A stretch of 64,000 nucleotides of DNA. Source: Fasciolopsis buskii. Taxonomy: Eukaryota; Platyhelminthes; Trematoda; Plagiorchiida; Fasciolidae. Positions within the stretch are counted from its first letter, which is position 1. Each line of letters begins with the position of its first letter. The stretch spans positions 78,040 to 142,039 of the forward strand of contig LUCM01001574.1 in assembly GCA_008360955.1 (NCBI GenBank). The letters are read 5' to 3'. This document shows, one piece after another, positions 34,985 to 47,839 of this stretch. The notes beneath the pieces are model-generated. The model was not told the DNA's origin. It did not search any database and saw only the letters and a program-made list of their open reading frames with translations. The position numbers and the translations under genes were made by a program.

Positions 34985-36390
34985 TTAATAAATCATTGGG
35001 CACTGATGTGATCAACCCGACTAATATCAAGCTGGTGGCCGACCTTTTGGCAGGACTGATGTGCAAATAGGATACTTACCACATGACTGTGAAACTGCAG
35101 CACAGAAACAAACCACTAGTGGTTCGCTCTTTGAGTGATGGAAGTGCATGCCAATGGGCCCGGCAAGAGTTATGCGCAAAGTGCTAAAGCGCATTATTGA
35201 CGATCATGTGTCTGTACCTGACGCAGAACTTCATGCTGTACTCTGCTCAACATGGGTTCCTGGAGCGCCGATTCTGTCTTGGAAACCTCCTTTACTTCTT
35301 AAATAAAGTAATTCGTGAACTAGATGTAGCCATGTGGATATAAATATGTTATCTAGATTCCAGTAATGCGTTTAATTTGGCAAGTCACTGGCTCCTGCTG
35401 CTAAATCTGCGAACTTTTGACAAAAGTGATATATTAGCCAAGTGTCACGTGACATTTTACGTAGTGCGTCTAGTTGCTTCCAAGTAATAGAAGCTAGATT
35501 GGGCTCTAGAGCGTCAACCAAACAATATCTCAGGGCTCGGCATCCGAGCCTCTGTTGGTTTTGCTTGTCGTTAATCATTTTGCCTTGACACCCCGGTACC
35601 CCAGCGTTTTCCTTATGGATGATGTATAGGTGGCTGGATCTGCAGGACGAGATGTTCTAGACATAATATTGCCTCAGTACTGAGCTGAAAAAAAGTGGAA
35701 TTCACCATTTAACGCAGAAAATTATGCCCGCTTTCAAGAAATCTAGAGAGTGCTACAATAGCAGACGAGGATGGTCTTCTCACTAAATTTGACGTAAACG
35801 CAGTGAAACATCTTGAAGTTCAAGTTACACCGGACTGCAAATGAGCCAGTGTTTGTGCTGTCAGGAGAGAGAAGGCTGGTGGAGAACTTTTAAGCCCGAG
35901 ATTATCGCTTCCGTGCTGAAATCCAGACAGTTTATCCTCTGTGCAAGGCTTTTGTTAGGCCTCACTTGGAACGCGCTGTTTAGGCCTGGTCCCGACTCTT
36001 TTAAAAAGATAGGAAATGTTTGGAGAGGATATCGTGACTAACTACAGGCACGACTGAATTTCAAAGACGGAAAACCTGTGAACGAAGATTGAATGATTTG
36101 GGCTTGTTCCCACTGGAGCGCTAAAGGGCTTGGGTGGGATCTGATTGAGACATTCAATGTAGTTAAATTTTGTTCCGAGATCCTTTTCCACAAAAATATC
36201 GACTTTAGAGCTAGAAGAAGTAGAAATAAACTGACAGAGCCTCTCTCTCGACTGATCGTTAGAATGCACTTCTCTAGTAACAGAGTGACCAATGGACAGA
36301 GCAAGCTTTCTAGAATTACCACTGAGGCACATTCTGCCACGGATCATAAGGTAGAATTGGATCGTACTTTGAATGAGGCGAGTTAGCGTG
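34985..36390 (+). mobile_element. CR1-like retrotransposon RT fragment (CR1-2)
   Basis: Frames show SLGTDVINPTNIKLVADLLA, VMRKVLKRIIDDHVS then QHGFLERRFCLGNLLYFLN, YLDSSNAFNLASHW, SQGSASEPLLVLLVVNHF, FLMDDV, and a C-terminal GLVPTGALKGLGWDLIETFN segment with RNKLTEPLSRLIVRMHFSSNR. These follow the order of CR1-type RT motifs to the C terminus. Multiple stops and frameshifts make it inactive. Confidence 0.75.
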
Positions 36391-36649
36391 TCTGTACTCA
36401 AATGATGCACAAGTTACCTTTAATATTGCAAACTGGTTTGGAATGTTCGTGGAATTATCATTCTCTGGTCATGAGGATGAGGTGAATGTTTTTCCGTCAC
36501 TCCTTTGCAGCAGAAAAGAGGTTGCTGGGACGCTAGTGCTATCACGAAGAAGACAGCGGTGGATGCTACTTTCCGCGCATGCCACCGAAAGGACTCTAAA
36601 TGCTCGGGTGGCCCATAGGGTCACTTATTTTCTTCGAAAATTGAACTAA

Positions 36650-38600
36650 AAAAATAGTTTTACCTGGAAGATCTTCCTTGTTCGCCCTTCTAACATCTTT
36701 GTGACTAGCTTTGAACCTGCTCTAAATAGGTTCTGTTTTTTAGGATTGGTGACCAAGCCTTCACACAGTTTACCAAGTAGGTTCTCACTACTACCCCGTA
36801 ATGGATAATAAAAATCTTCATTTTCCTAAAAATGGCAGAATTCATCATATCGAGTTCTTCTGGAACGATCCTTACGCTGCTCCGCTCATCTGAAGTCCCA
36901 AGTTACCCCCAATCCTACGTCCTTAGTAATCCGTGTCGCGCTGAAGATGAGTGTCCCACGCTCTCCCGCGACTGTTTGTTCCTCTAAGGCCTGATTGAAC
37001 ACATGACTTTCGCACACGCTCACCGGAATGCCAAATTTTTAGCCCAGCCAATTATCTTTTCCAAATTGTCTGCCAACTTAAAACTATCTCATTCACCACC
37101 CACTTTTACTTCATCTGAAAAGATGGAGCACTTCTGTGTTATCACTATTTTCAAGTCTTTTTTGCATAAGAAGAACAGAAGAGGTCTCCCTACTGGGACT
37201 TAGGAAACGCCTCCATCCGCGCTTCTCTGCACAGATTCCTCGTTAACCATGCATCTTGCTGCTTGGGAAATCTTCCGCGTGCATGCTTAATTCTTCGGGA
37301 AATCCCTAAATAAGTCCGGCTTGGGCACTAAAAGACGATGATTTATGAAGTCGAAGGCTTTTCTAAAACCAAGATATCACACCTAGATCTCCGTTCCTTA
37401 ATTCAACTTAGTATTCACTATATCAGAGAGAGTAAACGGGGTTGAGTGGCTTTTGTGATTTTTTATTTCAACTTGCATAATAATCCTTGCTCATCAAAGT
37501 TCTTCTGATTAGTATTCACAGGTACCTACACAGTATACATGCCAGACTCACTGGCTGCTAATTATCAGCCATCGTTTGCTGCTAACTCTTGTAACAGCTA
37601 TCACCATTGCTAATTTCCAACCCTCTGGTATCCGCTGTTTGACCCTAGCCAAAAATAAACTACATGTATTATCAATATAAGTCAGTGGACTTACGGCGGC
37701 AGGATGTATACCGGGACCTACTGATAATTTTGTTCGGAGGCTCTCTAGCACTGGTCGAGTATTTTTTACTACTATTGTCAGCTTTTGGATGCCAAAAGCA
37801 CCACTGATTTTCCTTACATCGTCAGTGTACGCTACGGAAGTACGTAGATCGCCCCTCCAATTTGCCTTGGTTATCACAAGCCTTATTCTCATCGGTTACT
37901 GTTAGCGTGCCCGTCCACTTTTACGTGACCCGTTTTGTTGAACGTGCATGTACTGCCCTCTCATTCCGATTTTAGGTGTTGACTCGAAGCTTCTTTCAGC
38001 CTGTTGCTGGACCTAAACCGTCCTATTGTAAAATGTTGCATATGACGTCCAGACCTCTGCTTTTTTGCAGGTCCTGGTAAATGCGCCAGCTTTGACCTCT
38101 TTTCTTAACTGTTCAGCCATCGAATTGGGCTTTTCTTGTTCCTTCCTGTTTCTGTTGGCATAAGGTGTACACTAGATCGTGACAATTCTGTTTTACTTTT
38201 GGCTGTACCTACTTACGTCTGCATTATCCTTAGCCTCCCAGTTTAGTTTGATTGCTCTAGACAACAACCCTTTATTACCCAGTTTGCGGAAAGTCCGATT
38301 CTTGCTGTCAGAGGCTTTCGCACGAGTGAAACGAAGGGTAAATCTCAGCGCCCCGTAGTCAAGCTTATCCCGAGATAGCAGCAACCAAAACTCATCCATG
38401 CCTTTTTTATTCCCAGATACGATTAGGCTCAGAAGCGATGAGTTATACCCGACTATGAATCTAGTGTACTCAAAGCTCTTTCTTTCTCAGCAAGACAACT
38501 ACCTAAGTCCCGATGTGAGTGCAGTTTTTTCTAATCCATTCAATCCCGGGACTTGACATTCCCCACTGTGCGAATGGAATTCGCCCTATTTTTAATAATC
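36650..38600 (-). mobile_element. CR1-like retrotransposon (CR1-3), antisense to the host gene
   Basis: On the minus strand: a linker region (38399-38193), then SVGPGIHPAAVSPL, IPEGWKLAMVIAVTRVSSKR, FRKAFDFINHRLLVPK, VGRPLLFFLCKKDLKIV, and IFSDEVKVGGE. These correspond to GPDGIHPxxL, WKxAxVIPIxKKGS, FxKAFDxVxH, GPLLFxIYxNDL and FADDxK of CR1-type RT. Frameshifted and inactive. The 5' part may extend towards 39600. Confidence 0.7.
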
Positions 38601-39933
38601 CCTGCTGCTTGCGTTAGCCGCAGATAACCAAAATAGTCGGAAGATGAAGGCCTGCACATATATCCTCAGTCCTTCCACTCTCGCAAGGATAGGAAGTAGT
38701 CTAATGTTAAGTAAACTTTTCCTGACCTCGAGCTGTTTTTGAACTAGTCCTCTTTTAATGAGTAGTACCCAATCTCCAGTAATGACACTACCAAGAGCTT
38801 AATGATATATGTGTTGCTGGTCTTTCACACCCTGGGGAATGTGGTAGGTTTCACTCTGTCACGTCCCGGTAGCTCTATCTATTTGAGCTTTGCGATCACT
38901 AGTAGTTGTTGCCAGCTCCATCCATTTTTCCCGATGCTGTATTCTTCGGTATGCATCATCATCACCTCTTTCTCCAGGCTTGGGTTACTCTTGCTATCTA
39001 GTCCATTTTGGTTCTCAGCAAAGAATTCAGCAAAAATCGCTCCATTCTTTTAAAAATGCAAGCTGCATTACGTTCCATGGAGACCTTTGTCGAATATCCT
39101 GATCTGGCATAGCTCAGGACACCTTATGGGGGTTGCTGTAAAGCCATACACTTGAATACAGCTTTTACAGCTTTTATCTTCTAGTACTTTCCCATTCACT
39201 AATATTACCAACGAATAGCAAGTTTGGGAGTCACAGCTAGAATTTTGGTCTCTTTGGTTTCCGTTACAAAGGGGTCATGAAGCAGTACGTCAGTTTAAAT
39301 AGTCGTTCCTGAGAAAGAAAAACATCAAACCTTGTTCCGTATTGATGGCGACAGACAGTAGGGTATTCAAATATTTGATTCATTAATCAAAGTAAATTGA
39401 CAGAGGCCTGCCAGTTCCAAGCCTCCTGGGCGATTGCATGGGGATTGCTCAAAATCTGGCCTGTGAGAAAACCTCACCGTAATTTTGATCTAGCAGTCTG
39501 AGGGGGAACGGCATTCGGTACCGTCAGTAAGTCCCCGCTTAACCATCTGACAGCTCAACCCATAGATCTGCAGGCTCCCCAGGGTCTTCACTTGCGCAAA
39601 GTTTGAAGTCTGACCCTATCACTCAAAGATATTTGTTATCAACATACGTACGTATAATATACACCGTGGTAACAATTCAGCAACGCGTATACAGAACAGC
39701 GCAGAAAATGGGTAAAGAGATAGGAATAATAAATACCAAGATACGAAGCTTTGCTCATTTACTTTGTCGCTATCATTGCACGCAATTCTTATCTTATTCA
39801 GCCACTCTGCAGTGTTTTTGACAGAACACCAGTTCCACGAATAAGCCGTTTATGATGAGCTTCCTTTGTGAAACCAAAAACAGTTGTAGTCACACATTCT
39901 GAGTAAGTGAAATTATTGGCAATCTATAACCAT
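38601..39933. other. Probable 5' part of CR1-3, otherwise unassigned
   Basis: Directly upstream (in minus-strand terms) of the CR1-3 RT region, so an endonuclease or 5' untranslated part would be expected here. I cannot read a clear endonuclease motif, so the extension is only inferred from position. Confidence 0.3.
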
Positions 39934-41628
39934 CATCATAATCGTTCAGCGTTCAACAACAAGGCAAGCCTCACTGACCGCTGCCTTTCTCCAGAGTTAC
40001 ACGTTTATATAAAGAGAGTGAATATCCAACGGGAACAGGGAGTGGACCTACACAAGCGGGAAAAGATAAGATGCTGCTGCAGCCAACACACGAAACACAG
40101 TCTAACTGTACAAGCGCACGTGTTTTCAATCATTCTGATTCGATAGAAGATGACAGCACGATCACCACTGTTCACGGTTCACTGCCATATCCTTCAGTGT
40201 CTCCAGCCAGCAAGTCGATGAGTCTTTCGGACCCCAACCACGAAGGCGTGAGACACCTACTTTACCTAAGTTCGCTGTACATTTTCTCATCCCACGTTTT
40301 CACGTCATCTGTTGGCCTCCACATGGATTCTTCCATTCCTTAAGAGGATCACACAATAGGGCACGATATGGTGGACGAGTGTTCGTCATACGCAATACGT
40401 GACCCAACCAGCATAGTCTACTAAGTTTCATGTGTTGAATCATGGTATTCTGAGAGCCGGCACCTAGTATGAGATTTCTGACCCATCCAATCCTAGCCAT
40501 ATAGGTAAACATCGGTTGTCTAAAACCTCCAAACGACCAACATCGCCCACGCGCATTCTTCACGTCTCGCAACCGTACAACAAAACTGAACGCACTGCAG
40601 CATAGTACACACGACCTTTCAACCTCAGTGAAATATCAAGCTCACGCCACAAGTGCTTCAATCCAGCGTAGGCTGCACGAGCCTTGGATATACACATACT
40701 TATCTCCAATCCCGAGCTACCATAGTTGGACACGCAGCTTCCAAGGTAGGTCCACAGTAGTTATTTCCTCTACATCCAGTATCAAGTTCGGCGCTGCTTT
40801 CCGTCAGTCCTGTAACAGTACTTTGCACTTTAAAGGTGCAATGCACATGCCAAAGCGAGCAACCGATCTCGACAGTCTATCTAGTGCGCATTGTGCATGG
40901 TCCACAGACTCGAACAGGCACATGACGTCGTCTGCGCAATATAGGTCGCACAGCTTCCCTCTACTTCCCAGTTCAACTCCTATATTCCGGAGATCTTTTA
41001 AAGCATCTTCCATCACCTCGTCCATGGCGAAGTTGAACAAGAATGGAGAGATGGGACACCCTTGTCGAACGCCACTAGTCGTTTCGAATGAACGTGGCAG
41101 TTCACCGTATACCCTAACGCGACCATAGGTATGCGAGTACAATACTCGCAACAGGTTCACAAACTTCGTTGGCATACCCTTCCGGTGGAGAGCACTGAGT
41201 AGTGCTGGTCCATCCACGGAGTCGAAAGCACCTTTCAAGTCGAGGAAGACTACGATCGTAGGGCGGCGGTGTGTGTGGCGCGTTTCGAGTATCTGTCGAA
41301 GAGTGAACATCTGGACTATGCAACCTCAACCTGGCCGAAATGCGGCCTGTTGTTCGCGGATATTACTCTCACGAATCGGTGTCAAACGGCGCAGCATTAT
41401 CGAAGCTACGACATTAGTAACTCTCGAAATTAAACTTATCCCATGATGATTGCTGCAGTCACTCCGTGTACCCTTCTTGAAGATCAGTATAATCAGTGAC
41501 TTACCTTACGATAGCGGGATACGCTCCTCTTTCCAAATATCACGAAGCAGGGAGGTAAGTGATTTCATCAGCACTTCTCCACCAAATTCGAAAAGAATTG
41601 GAGGAAGGTCTTCGGGACCGGCAACCGA
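39934..41628 (-). mobile_element. RTE family A copy with most of the RT (A4); contains right arm of pair 1 (39934-41138)
   Basis: On the minus strand the element enters at AGPEDLPPILFEFGGEVLMK and reads MFTLRQILETRHTHRRPTIV, then VFLDLKGAFDSVDGPALLSA. It continues with TTSGVRQGCPISPFLFNFAM, LCDLYCADDVMCLF, the C-terminal LSRLCWLGHVLRM segment and the family 3' end at 39934, closed by an ATGATGG tail. The stretch 40804-41310 is one open frame of 168 codons. Frame breaks before and after make the ORF incomplete. It is the best-preserved family A RT in the window. Confidence 0.85.
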
Positions 41629-41860
41629 TAACCAGAAGGAGTGAGCGCAGGCATAGGGTCCAGGTGGTCGTGAAGACGTATCTTGCGCGTTGAAGGTGGA
41701 AGAAACACAACGCATTTGGATACTTCAATCGACAATTGGTCTAACGCTTGTTGAGTTGCCCGCGAAGGTTTGCTCAAAATGGCAGTATCACCGGCACATT
41801 CTGAATGACAAAAATGAGGCTTGTCGTACTTCTCTGACGGCAGCAAAGGTTAAAAGATTC
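41629..41860 (-). mobile_element. RTE-like RT palm fragment (other family)
   Basis: On the minus strand: ECAGDTAILSKPSRATQQALDQLSIEVSKC, i.e. the YADD-type palm (here CAGD) followed by the conserved helix seen in RTE-type RT, then a VFLPPSTRKIRL segment. It joins abruptly to copy A4 at 41628, so one element seems to have inserted into or recombined with another. Confidence 0.55.
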
Positions 41861-42426
41861 TGGTCCTGGTCCTCTACCCGACTGGAGTTTTCTGGAAGGT
41901 AAAAGTCTCCAACAGCATTGACAGGGAAAACATTTGATCGACGCATTCGCGACCAGCGCAACGTTTCTTCCGTTATTCTCGAATCTTCACCTTATGTGTT
42001 TTAAACAACCTGCAACGAATAACGGAAGCAAGCAGCTCCGAACTTATCAGGGAATACGTTGATACCGCTAAGGTTAGCGTAGTCAATGCGCGAGTCCTCC
42101 TTAAAGATGAGATAACGGTCGATTGGACCAAAAAGCAGAGAGAGTTTTCGTAACGCCAGATGTTCGAGAGTACAACTTTAAACCATCTCATTAGTTCCAC
42201 CCTATCAGTTTCAACTAGAGCTGGAAAAAAACCAAAGGAACAATGACGAAATCAGTCTCCTAGTCGCAGGTTGAATGACGGCTATTTGTCTCCGTAAAAT
42301 GACCCGTTGTGGCGGGACAAAAGATGGTTGCCAGAAAAAAGGGAGGAGGGGGCTTATGCTGTGCGTTAAACACACTGCGAACAATGGTGCTCTGACCTAC
42401 AACACTGATGGGTACATGGGCTGTCA
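41861..42426. other. Diverged RTE-like sequence and unassigned spacer
   Basis: From 42426 downwards the minus strand still resembles 61209-61265 with indels, then the resemblance fades. The rest is unassigned. Confidence 0.4.
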
Positions 42427-44323
42427 ACTTCGCAGATCTCTTCGATTACATTCAATGCTTTCCTATCGACAGCACGATTGAAGTGGAACAGCTTGTGGAA
42501 ATTTCTCACGGTAGCAGCATATTTCGTCTCCAATGCGCGGTGAGAAAACCAGATCTCGCAAACCTCACCCTCAAAAGCTCGCTTTGAATTCATGTCTTGT
42601 AATGAGCCGCACTTCACCATACTCGATACCAACCAGGATTGGCAAAGGCGCATCAACAGGACGGAAAGACTCGTCAAAAGTCCAGGGTGTCACAACACGC
42701 CGGGTCAAGCCACAACTCACGAAGCCAGCAAAGTATAAGGCATCTTTAATAGGCGACCAGTGCTCGTTGATGTTTTGAGGTGGTATCATTTGTAGCTTTT
42801 CAGCCAACGTGTCTCAAAACAGTGGCAGATGACTAGGATCTTAGAACTTAGCGCGGCCTGACGGACGCATCACCGTGCATTTTACACTCCCGTCAAAACG
42901 CACGGACGAATTGGTCGGAGTCGCGGGAAGTGTTCCAATAAAACCGGCAGTCTTATAGACAGCCCAGCCATTTGTAGCTAATAGTAATGTGGTCGATTTG
43001 GGTCCACCGCTGACTTGAAGAGAGTGGACATCAGGTTGCATATCATGGATTGGAATGTCTGAAGTCCGTACTTGCGAGAAATGGTCAATGGTCTGAATGC
43101 AGACCTAACAACCGTTCCTTATTTTTCGGAAGACAGAAATCAAGACCAAAAAGGCTTCCTAAGTGCGCCTCAGTCCAGGACAATCTACCCACTGGAACAT
43201 CCATGTATCCTGTCGTAATCATGGCATCATTCATCTTTGTCGTGCTTGAGATGTTGTACAGCTTTTGATAGACAGTGTCCTTGATTGCATTTGGGCTGCC
43301 ATCTATGGATGCATACAATGAGACCACAAGTAAATCTAATCTACTGGAGTGACGACTGTTTAGTTTGCGTGAACCTCTAAGCCTCATTGCACTTAGACGA
43401 CTGTCGACTGGGATCTAGTCAAGTAATGCAGTCCCAACATTTCCACCGAGAGCCACATCAGCGCCAGAAAAAACAGAAACCGCAGACTCAGGGTCCCTGG
43501 CAAGGCACACATGAGACTTCACGGAAGAACCATATAGAGACGTTAGTCGAATAACAGGATCACAATATTGAATTAGAGCCTGTTGGATCCAACACACACA
43601 CAAAGATGACCAAGAGTTCCAGTGCACCAGCTAAACAGGCCTGTTGTCACACACGCACCAGTGTCTGCACACTAAATGGGACTAGTTTTATGGGCATGGA
43701 AGGAAAAGAAGAGCATCAACCGACGGAGGCGAATTCGGTAAGATTTGGATACTGGCTGAAGGAGAACACGAGAGAATAAGGACGAAATATATTACATAGT
43801 CACTATTGCCAGTATGGCCAAATGAAATTCTTGATGAATATGAAAAATTTGGACTGGAAGAGGTATCAGGAAAACTGACAGTTGTGTGTGGTGAAAGATT
43901 GCTTTTGTGAGCCAGATAAGAGTGTAATACGTTCATCGGAAGATCAGTCGTATGGATGTGTGTATACCTTGTGAGCTGCTATACTACTCGGCCCCCCGCT
44001 CCAGAGTAGAGAATGTGTCTCTATCCTTCGTGCAATCAAGAGCAATCTGCGAGGCAACAGAGTAATTCCAGACCATCCGGTGGCCGATCGATTGGTTCAT
44101 ACACCTCTTTTGGAAAATCTTGTCGGGTGAGTGGAACACGACATGGGGCAATGACCTTATTAAGTCGGTGGGCCACACTCTCCGTGACACATTCCCACCA
44201 GTGGGCTGTTGTGGTATTTTTTAGACAGAACGCTTGCCAGGCAAAACCCATAATTCCCCGACACTGTCGCCTGTCTTGTGCATTTGGGCCCACCTTACTC
44301 ACCGCTAACCACTTGGATGGTTG
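42427..44323 (-). mobile_element. RTE family B, 5' half with endonuclease region (B1); left arm of inverted pair 3
   Basis: It matches 59312-61208 as an inverted copy, identical wherever I compared the translations. On the minus strand: a long 5' leader, then DPVIRLTSLYGSSVKSHVCL, a premature TAG where DWIPVD would be, NAIKDTVYQKLYNIS, TTGYMDVPVGRLSWTEAHLG and ALYFAGFVSCGLTRR. The endonuclease GDxNA motif has decayed to GYMDV, so the nuclease is dead. The 3' half of the element is missing here. Confidence 0.8.
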
Positions 44324-45930
44324 CCATTCCCTTGTCCGTAACCGCGTTACGCGCTCAGTATCATGAAGCTTTAAGTAAATATACCTATTGGACTTTTAAC
44401 TTTCGCTCAGTCCTAATATCTGGCTTTTGTAGCTAACATGAGAATCTTATTCCGGTGGGTGGCTGCGCTGTAAGCAAAGAATTTGAGCTTCAAACTGTTC
44501 TATTGGAAGGACGAGATTCCTCATAAGGTAAACAAAAGCTTGGTATGGGTTTGGAAGCCTGTTTTGCTGCTGTTACCTTCAAGCAGTGCTCCTACTTCGT
44601 AGCGAGAAGGGTATATTTATCCAGATAGCAAGACTGTACTCCCCATTCTTTCCTATTTTTACACCATATTGACCTCTTCTCAAGTGAATCACTGGGGCAA
44701 GCAGTGATTCACTTAGTTAGCGGTCGAAATGCGAAATCAAGTTTTAGCTGTTGCCGGTGGAAAAATTCTCATCATATAAAATATAGATTTATAATTCAAA
44801 TTTTTCAGAGAAATTTCATGTTGTATATCAAACCCCGTTAAACAAATCTAGAAATTACAGTAGCATCAAAGCAAACTCTAAAACCATGGACCGAAAAGAG
44901 CTGCTGTTTTGGTTTCATGTATACCAGTGAGGCAGATACTTAAAAGTTAAGCCTATAAGTGACTATCAAGAAATACTGGGGCATACTGAATACCCCTGTG
45001 TTTCTTGAGTCAAAAAAATATTTTTATCAAAATGATTTTGGCAGGCATTATGCGAAACGCGCTGCGTGCAAACCATCAGGTGTACCAAAAGTTTTGGATG
45101 CACCCGCATAACACTGGAGTGTTTCATTTTACGTTTTATCCCATAATTTCGTAAGGCACGATTCACTTTTCTCGGTTTTACCTGCAATCTGTTTTTTTCT
45201 CAGCAATTAACCCGATATTCGCTTCCGTTTTCCACTGGATGCGTTTCGCTAACATTCCAACAGATGTTACGTTAATTTTTGAAAATAGCAAAAGTATCCT
45301 GTCCGTATCTGAAGCAGACCACTAGAGGCAATCGGAATGGAAGAAATTGTGATATCTGTAAAAGGTTATCTTATCCGAGGGGGCCAACTATTAGATGAAA
45401 AGCGCACATTTTCTGTTGTCTACACCCCCAAGGCCGCAAAAAACAAGCCTCGCGGAGGACAAATAAGTCAAGGAAAATTGCGGACCAATCTATCATAAAG
45501 TAATCAGTGGCTGCCGAAGCGGTAGCTTGGCATATATGCGGCTGCGTGGTAAGAGACACTCCAGACTCTGTTAGCCACAGAAAACTTGTGAAATAGAAAT
45601 GAAAAAAGCACATTAGGGTAACAAATCAGAAAGAGGTAGGTGATTGATTCATCGAAGAAAACCGGGGGCTGAGAACGGAGGTTCTGCATCCAAAGGCCGG
45701 AGAAACAGAAATGAGACCTTTACCATCAGATCCAGTGGATGGCTGGCTCCTAGGGCAGATGTCACCATTAACCACAGCGGAGCAATTCATCCAAAAATAA
45801 AAAGATTAAACTAAGGAAACTTTCACACAGGTACCTGAAGCTACTAACGACAGTGATTATTTATATATGCCGAAGCATATATGTAAATTTATATACAGAA
45901 CCGGCGTCCCAGAACAGGCCTGGTGCCAAA
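44324..45930. other. Unassigned intronic sequence
   Basis: No recognisable transposon protein or exon. Overlapping short frames on both strands only. Confidence 0.4.
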
Positions 45931-47211
45931 GCAACAATATGTACAAGGAACTTTACATGAGATGGACAAACAGAAGGGAAAACGCTAATAATAAACCACG
46001 ACAAACCGACTTTCTCCGTGTTTCACCGTGCACATTTTGTAATTTTTCATTGTTTTCGGATTATTTTTAGGGGAGACGAGTTCTACAGACAGACCATTCA
46101 CCATTCGTGCCACTGATTTCCGTTCTGAACCATATCTCTGGGCGTCCTCAACCAACAGTAATCCTCACCTCTTAGGTCCCAATCACGAAGGCGGGAAGCA
46201 CCACCTAAGGCCAAAACTGAAGCTAACTTCCTCATACCACTACCCCAGGTCTTATCCTGACTGCCATGTCACTTCTTTCAACCTTGCCCAACACGTGCAG
46301 AAAGAGCACGAAAAGGTAGGTTATGGACAACCACACGCATCACGTGTCCAAGCCACTGAGGGCGATGTAGAGCAATTACGTATTTCAGAGAACGACTGTC
46401 TGCACCCAACACACGACGACGCACTTGGTCTTTGTTCACCCGATGTTCCCACCAGACTCTAGCAATGCTTCGGAGACATCAGTGGTCGAATACAGAAAGC
46501 AGCCGAGCATCTGCAACGCGGATACGTCAGGTCTTGCAACCGAACTGTGGCATTACACACCCTCCGTTTGAGGGAAGGTCGAATGTCATGGCGGCCCCAC
46601 AGGTTTCATGGGTTCGCGAGAACTGATCTGGGTTTCGCCATTCCTGATGTGACCTCCTCCTCAACAATTCCGCCACTTAAAGTCAGACATCCTAGGTGCT
46701 TGAAGCTATTGACTACTTCTAACCGATCACCACAAAGGGTGGGTGCAAGGACGGAATCTAGCCAGTCCTGAAGAAGTACTATGCATTATGAAGGTGCAAA
46801 TCACATAACCGTATCTAAATACCTCAATCGTCAAGCGGCCTAACGCGAGTTGAAGTGCGTGTGCATTGTCACTCAGCAAGGCGACATCGTCGACATGCTC
46901 TAAGTCAAAGTCTCTGCTCCCTGGGAGGAGTTCAACTCCACCGTCCGAAAGACCAGATAAAGTGCTTTGTAGAGCATCCTCCATGACAGTTGAAAATGAA
47001 TGGGGATATAGGGCAGCTTTGGCGTACTCTACTGAAGACGACGAAGGATGGTGAAAACCGTCCGTAAGCCCTAACCAGACCTGATGTATGACGACACAGC
47101 TCTCTGAGGACCGACACATGCGTCTCAGATACTCCATTTTTCAGCAAACGGTGCCATAGTGCAGACCTATTAACAGAATCGAAGGCCACACGAACGTCCA
47201 GGGACATGATG
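45931..47211 (-). mobile_element. RTE family B, 3' half (B2); left arm of inverted pair 2
   Basis: An inverted near-copy of 52486-53766. Minus-strand frames: MSLDVRVAFDSVNRSALWHR, FSRVRQSCPISPFIFNCHGG, then in another frame DLEHVDDVALLSDNAHALQL and the C-terminal region to the 3' end. The frameshift separating these two frames is at the same place in both copies. RT motif YADD reads VDDV here. Weaker similarity continues beyond 47211 towards 47235. Confidence 0.8.
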
Positions 47212-47839
47212 TCCGCTGGACTTTGGAAAGTTAAGTGCAGGTTGGCAAAGCACTCCCTGGAAGAAAGGTTGTACAACATAGTCTATATCCGATTTGTCTT
47301 TTGGTGTTTACCATTTTGAGGGATCTCTGGCTTCGGGCGAAATGTGGTTTCCGATCATAAGTCGAACATATGTAGTAACAATGAAGTACCTGCTACTTCA
47401 TGATTCTGAAAAATGTTTTTTGAAGCATGAAGACATGCAATGGCTTTCGGTGTTTGGTCACCATTGTGCTTGTAATGCGGATAAAATGTGATGCAGGGGC
47501 AAAGTAACGAAGCCCGCGGAAAAACGGATATGAGAATCTGAATTGCGATCTGCACTGTTCTCTAGCCGTGTAATCTGACATAATCCAGTCTGATGTTTAT
47601 CGTTCTATCGTGTTTGAATTTTGTAAGCACAGAACACTGCATTCGTATGAGTTTGCTAACCATAGGTTGATATAGATTAGGATTGGTGTTGTTACTCCCC
47701 TCTAGTTAAATTTTCGTCAAGTTTTCTCTTCAGCCTGTGGTAGTTGTTTTCCCTTGCATATTTGGAAGGCTGCATTTTCCACAAGTTAATTACTTTCTGG
47801 GCTATTCAGTCAGTTTGATTCCGCTTGTACAAACATTAC
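47212..47839. other. Unassigned intronic sequence
   Basis: No gene recognised. Confidence 0.4.

Larger units (their letters stand above)
30374..41138. repeat. Inverted repeat pair 1 (arms 30374-31578 and 39934-41138)
   Basis: Coordinates of matching points sum to 71512 throughout, so the arms are collinear inverted copies of about 1205 bp with no net indel. They bracket 31579-39933, which holds both first exons and the shared promoter. The arms belong to RTE family A copies A3 and A4, both antisense to the host transcript crossing them. Confidence 0.9.

Noticed and set aside
36093..36386. 97-codon plus-strand frame as a host gene
   Set aside because: It reads as the C-terminal part of a CR1-like retrotransposon, in line with the RT motifs just upstream.
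43984..44302. Open frames in the leader of family B repeated at 59333-59651
   Set aside because: They lie upstream of the element's endonuclease start, overlap on both strands and show no known domain. They are probably part of the 5' untranslated leader.
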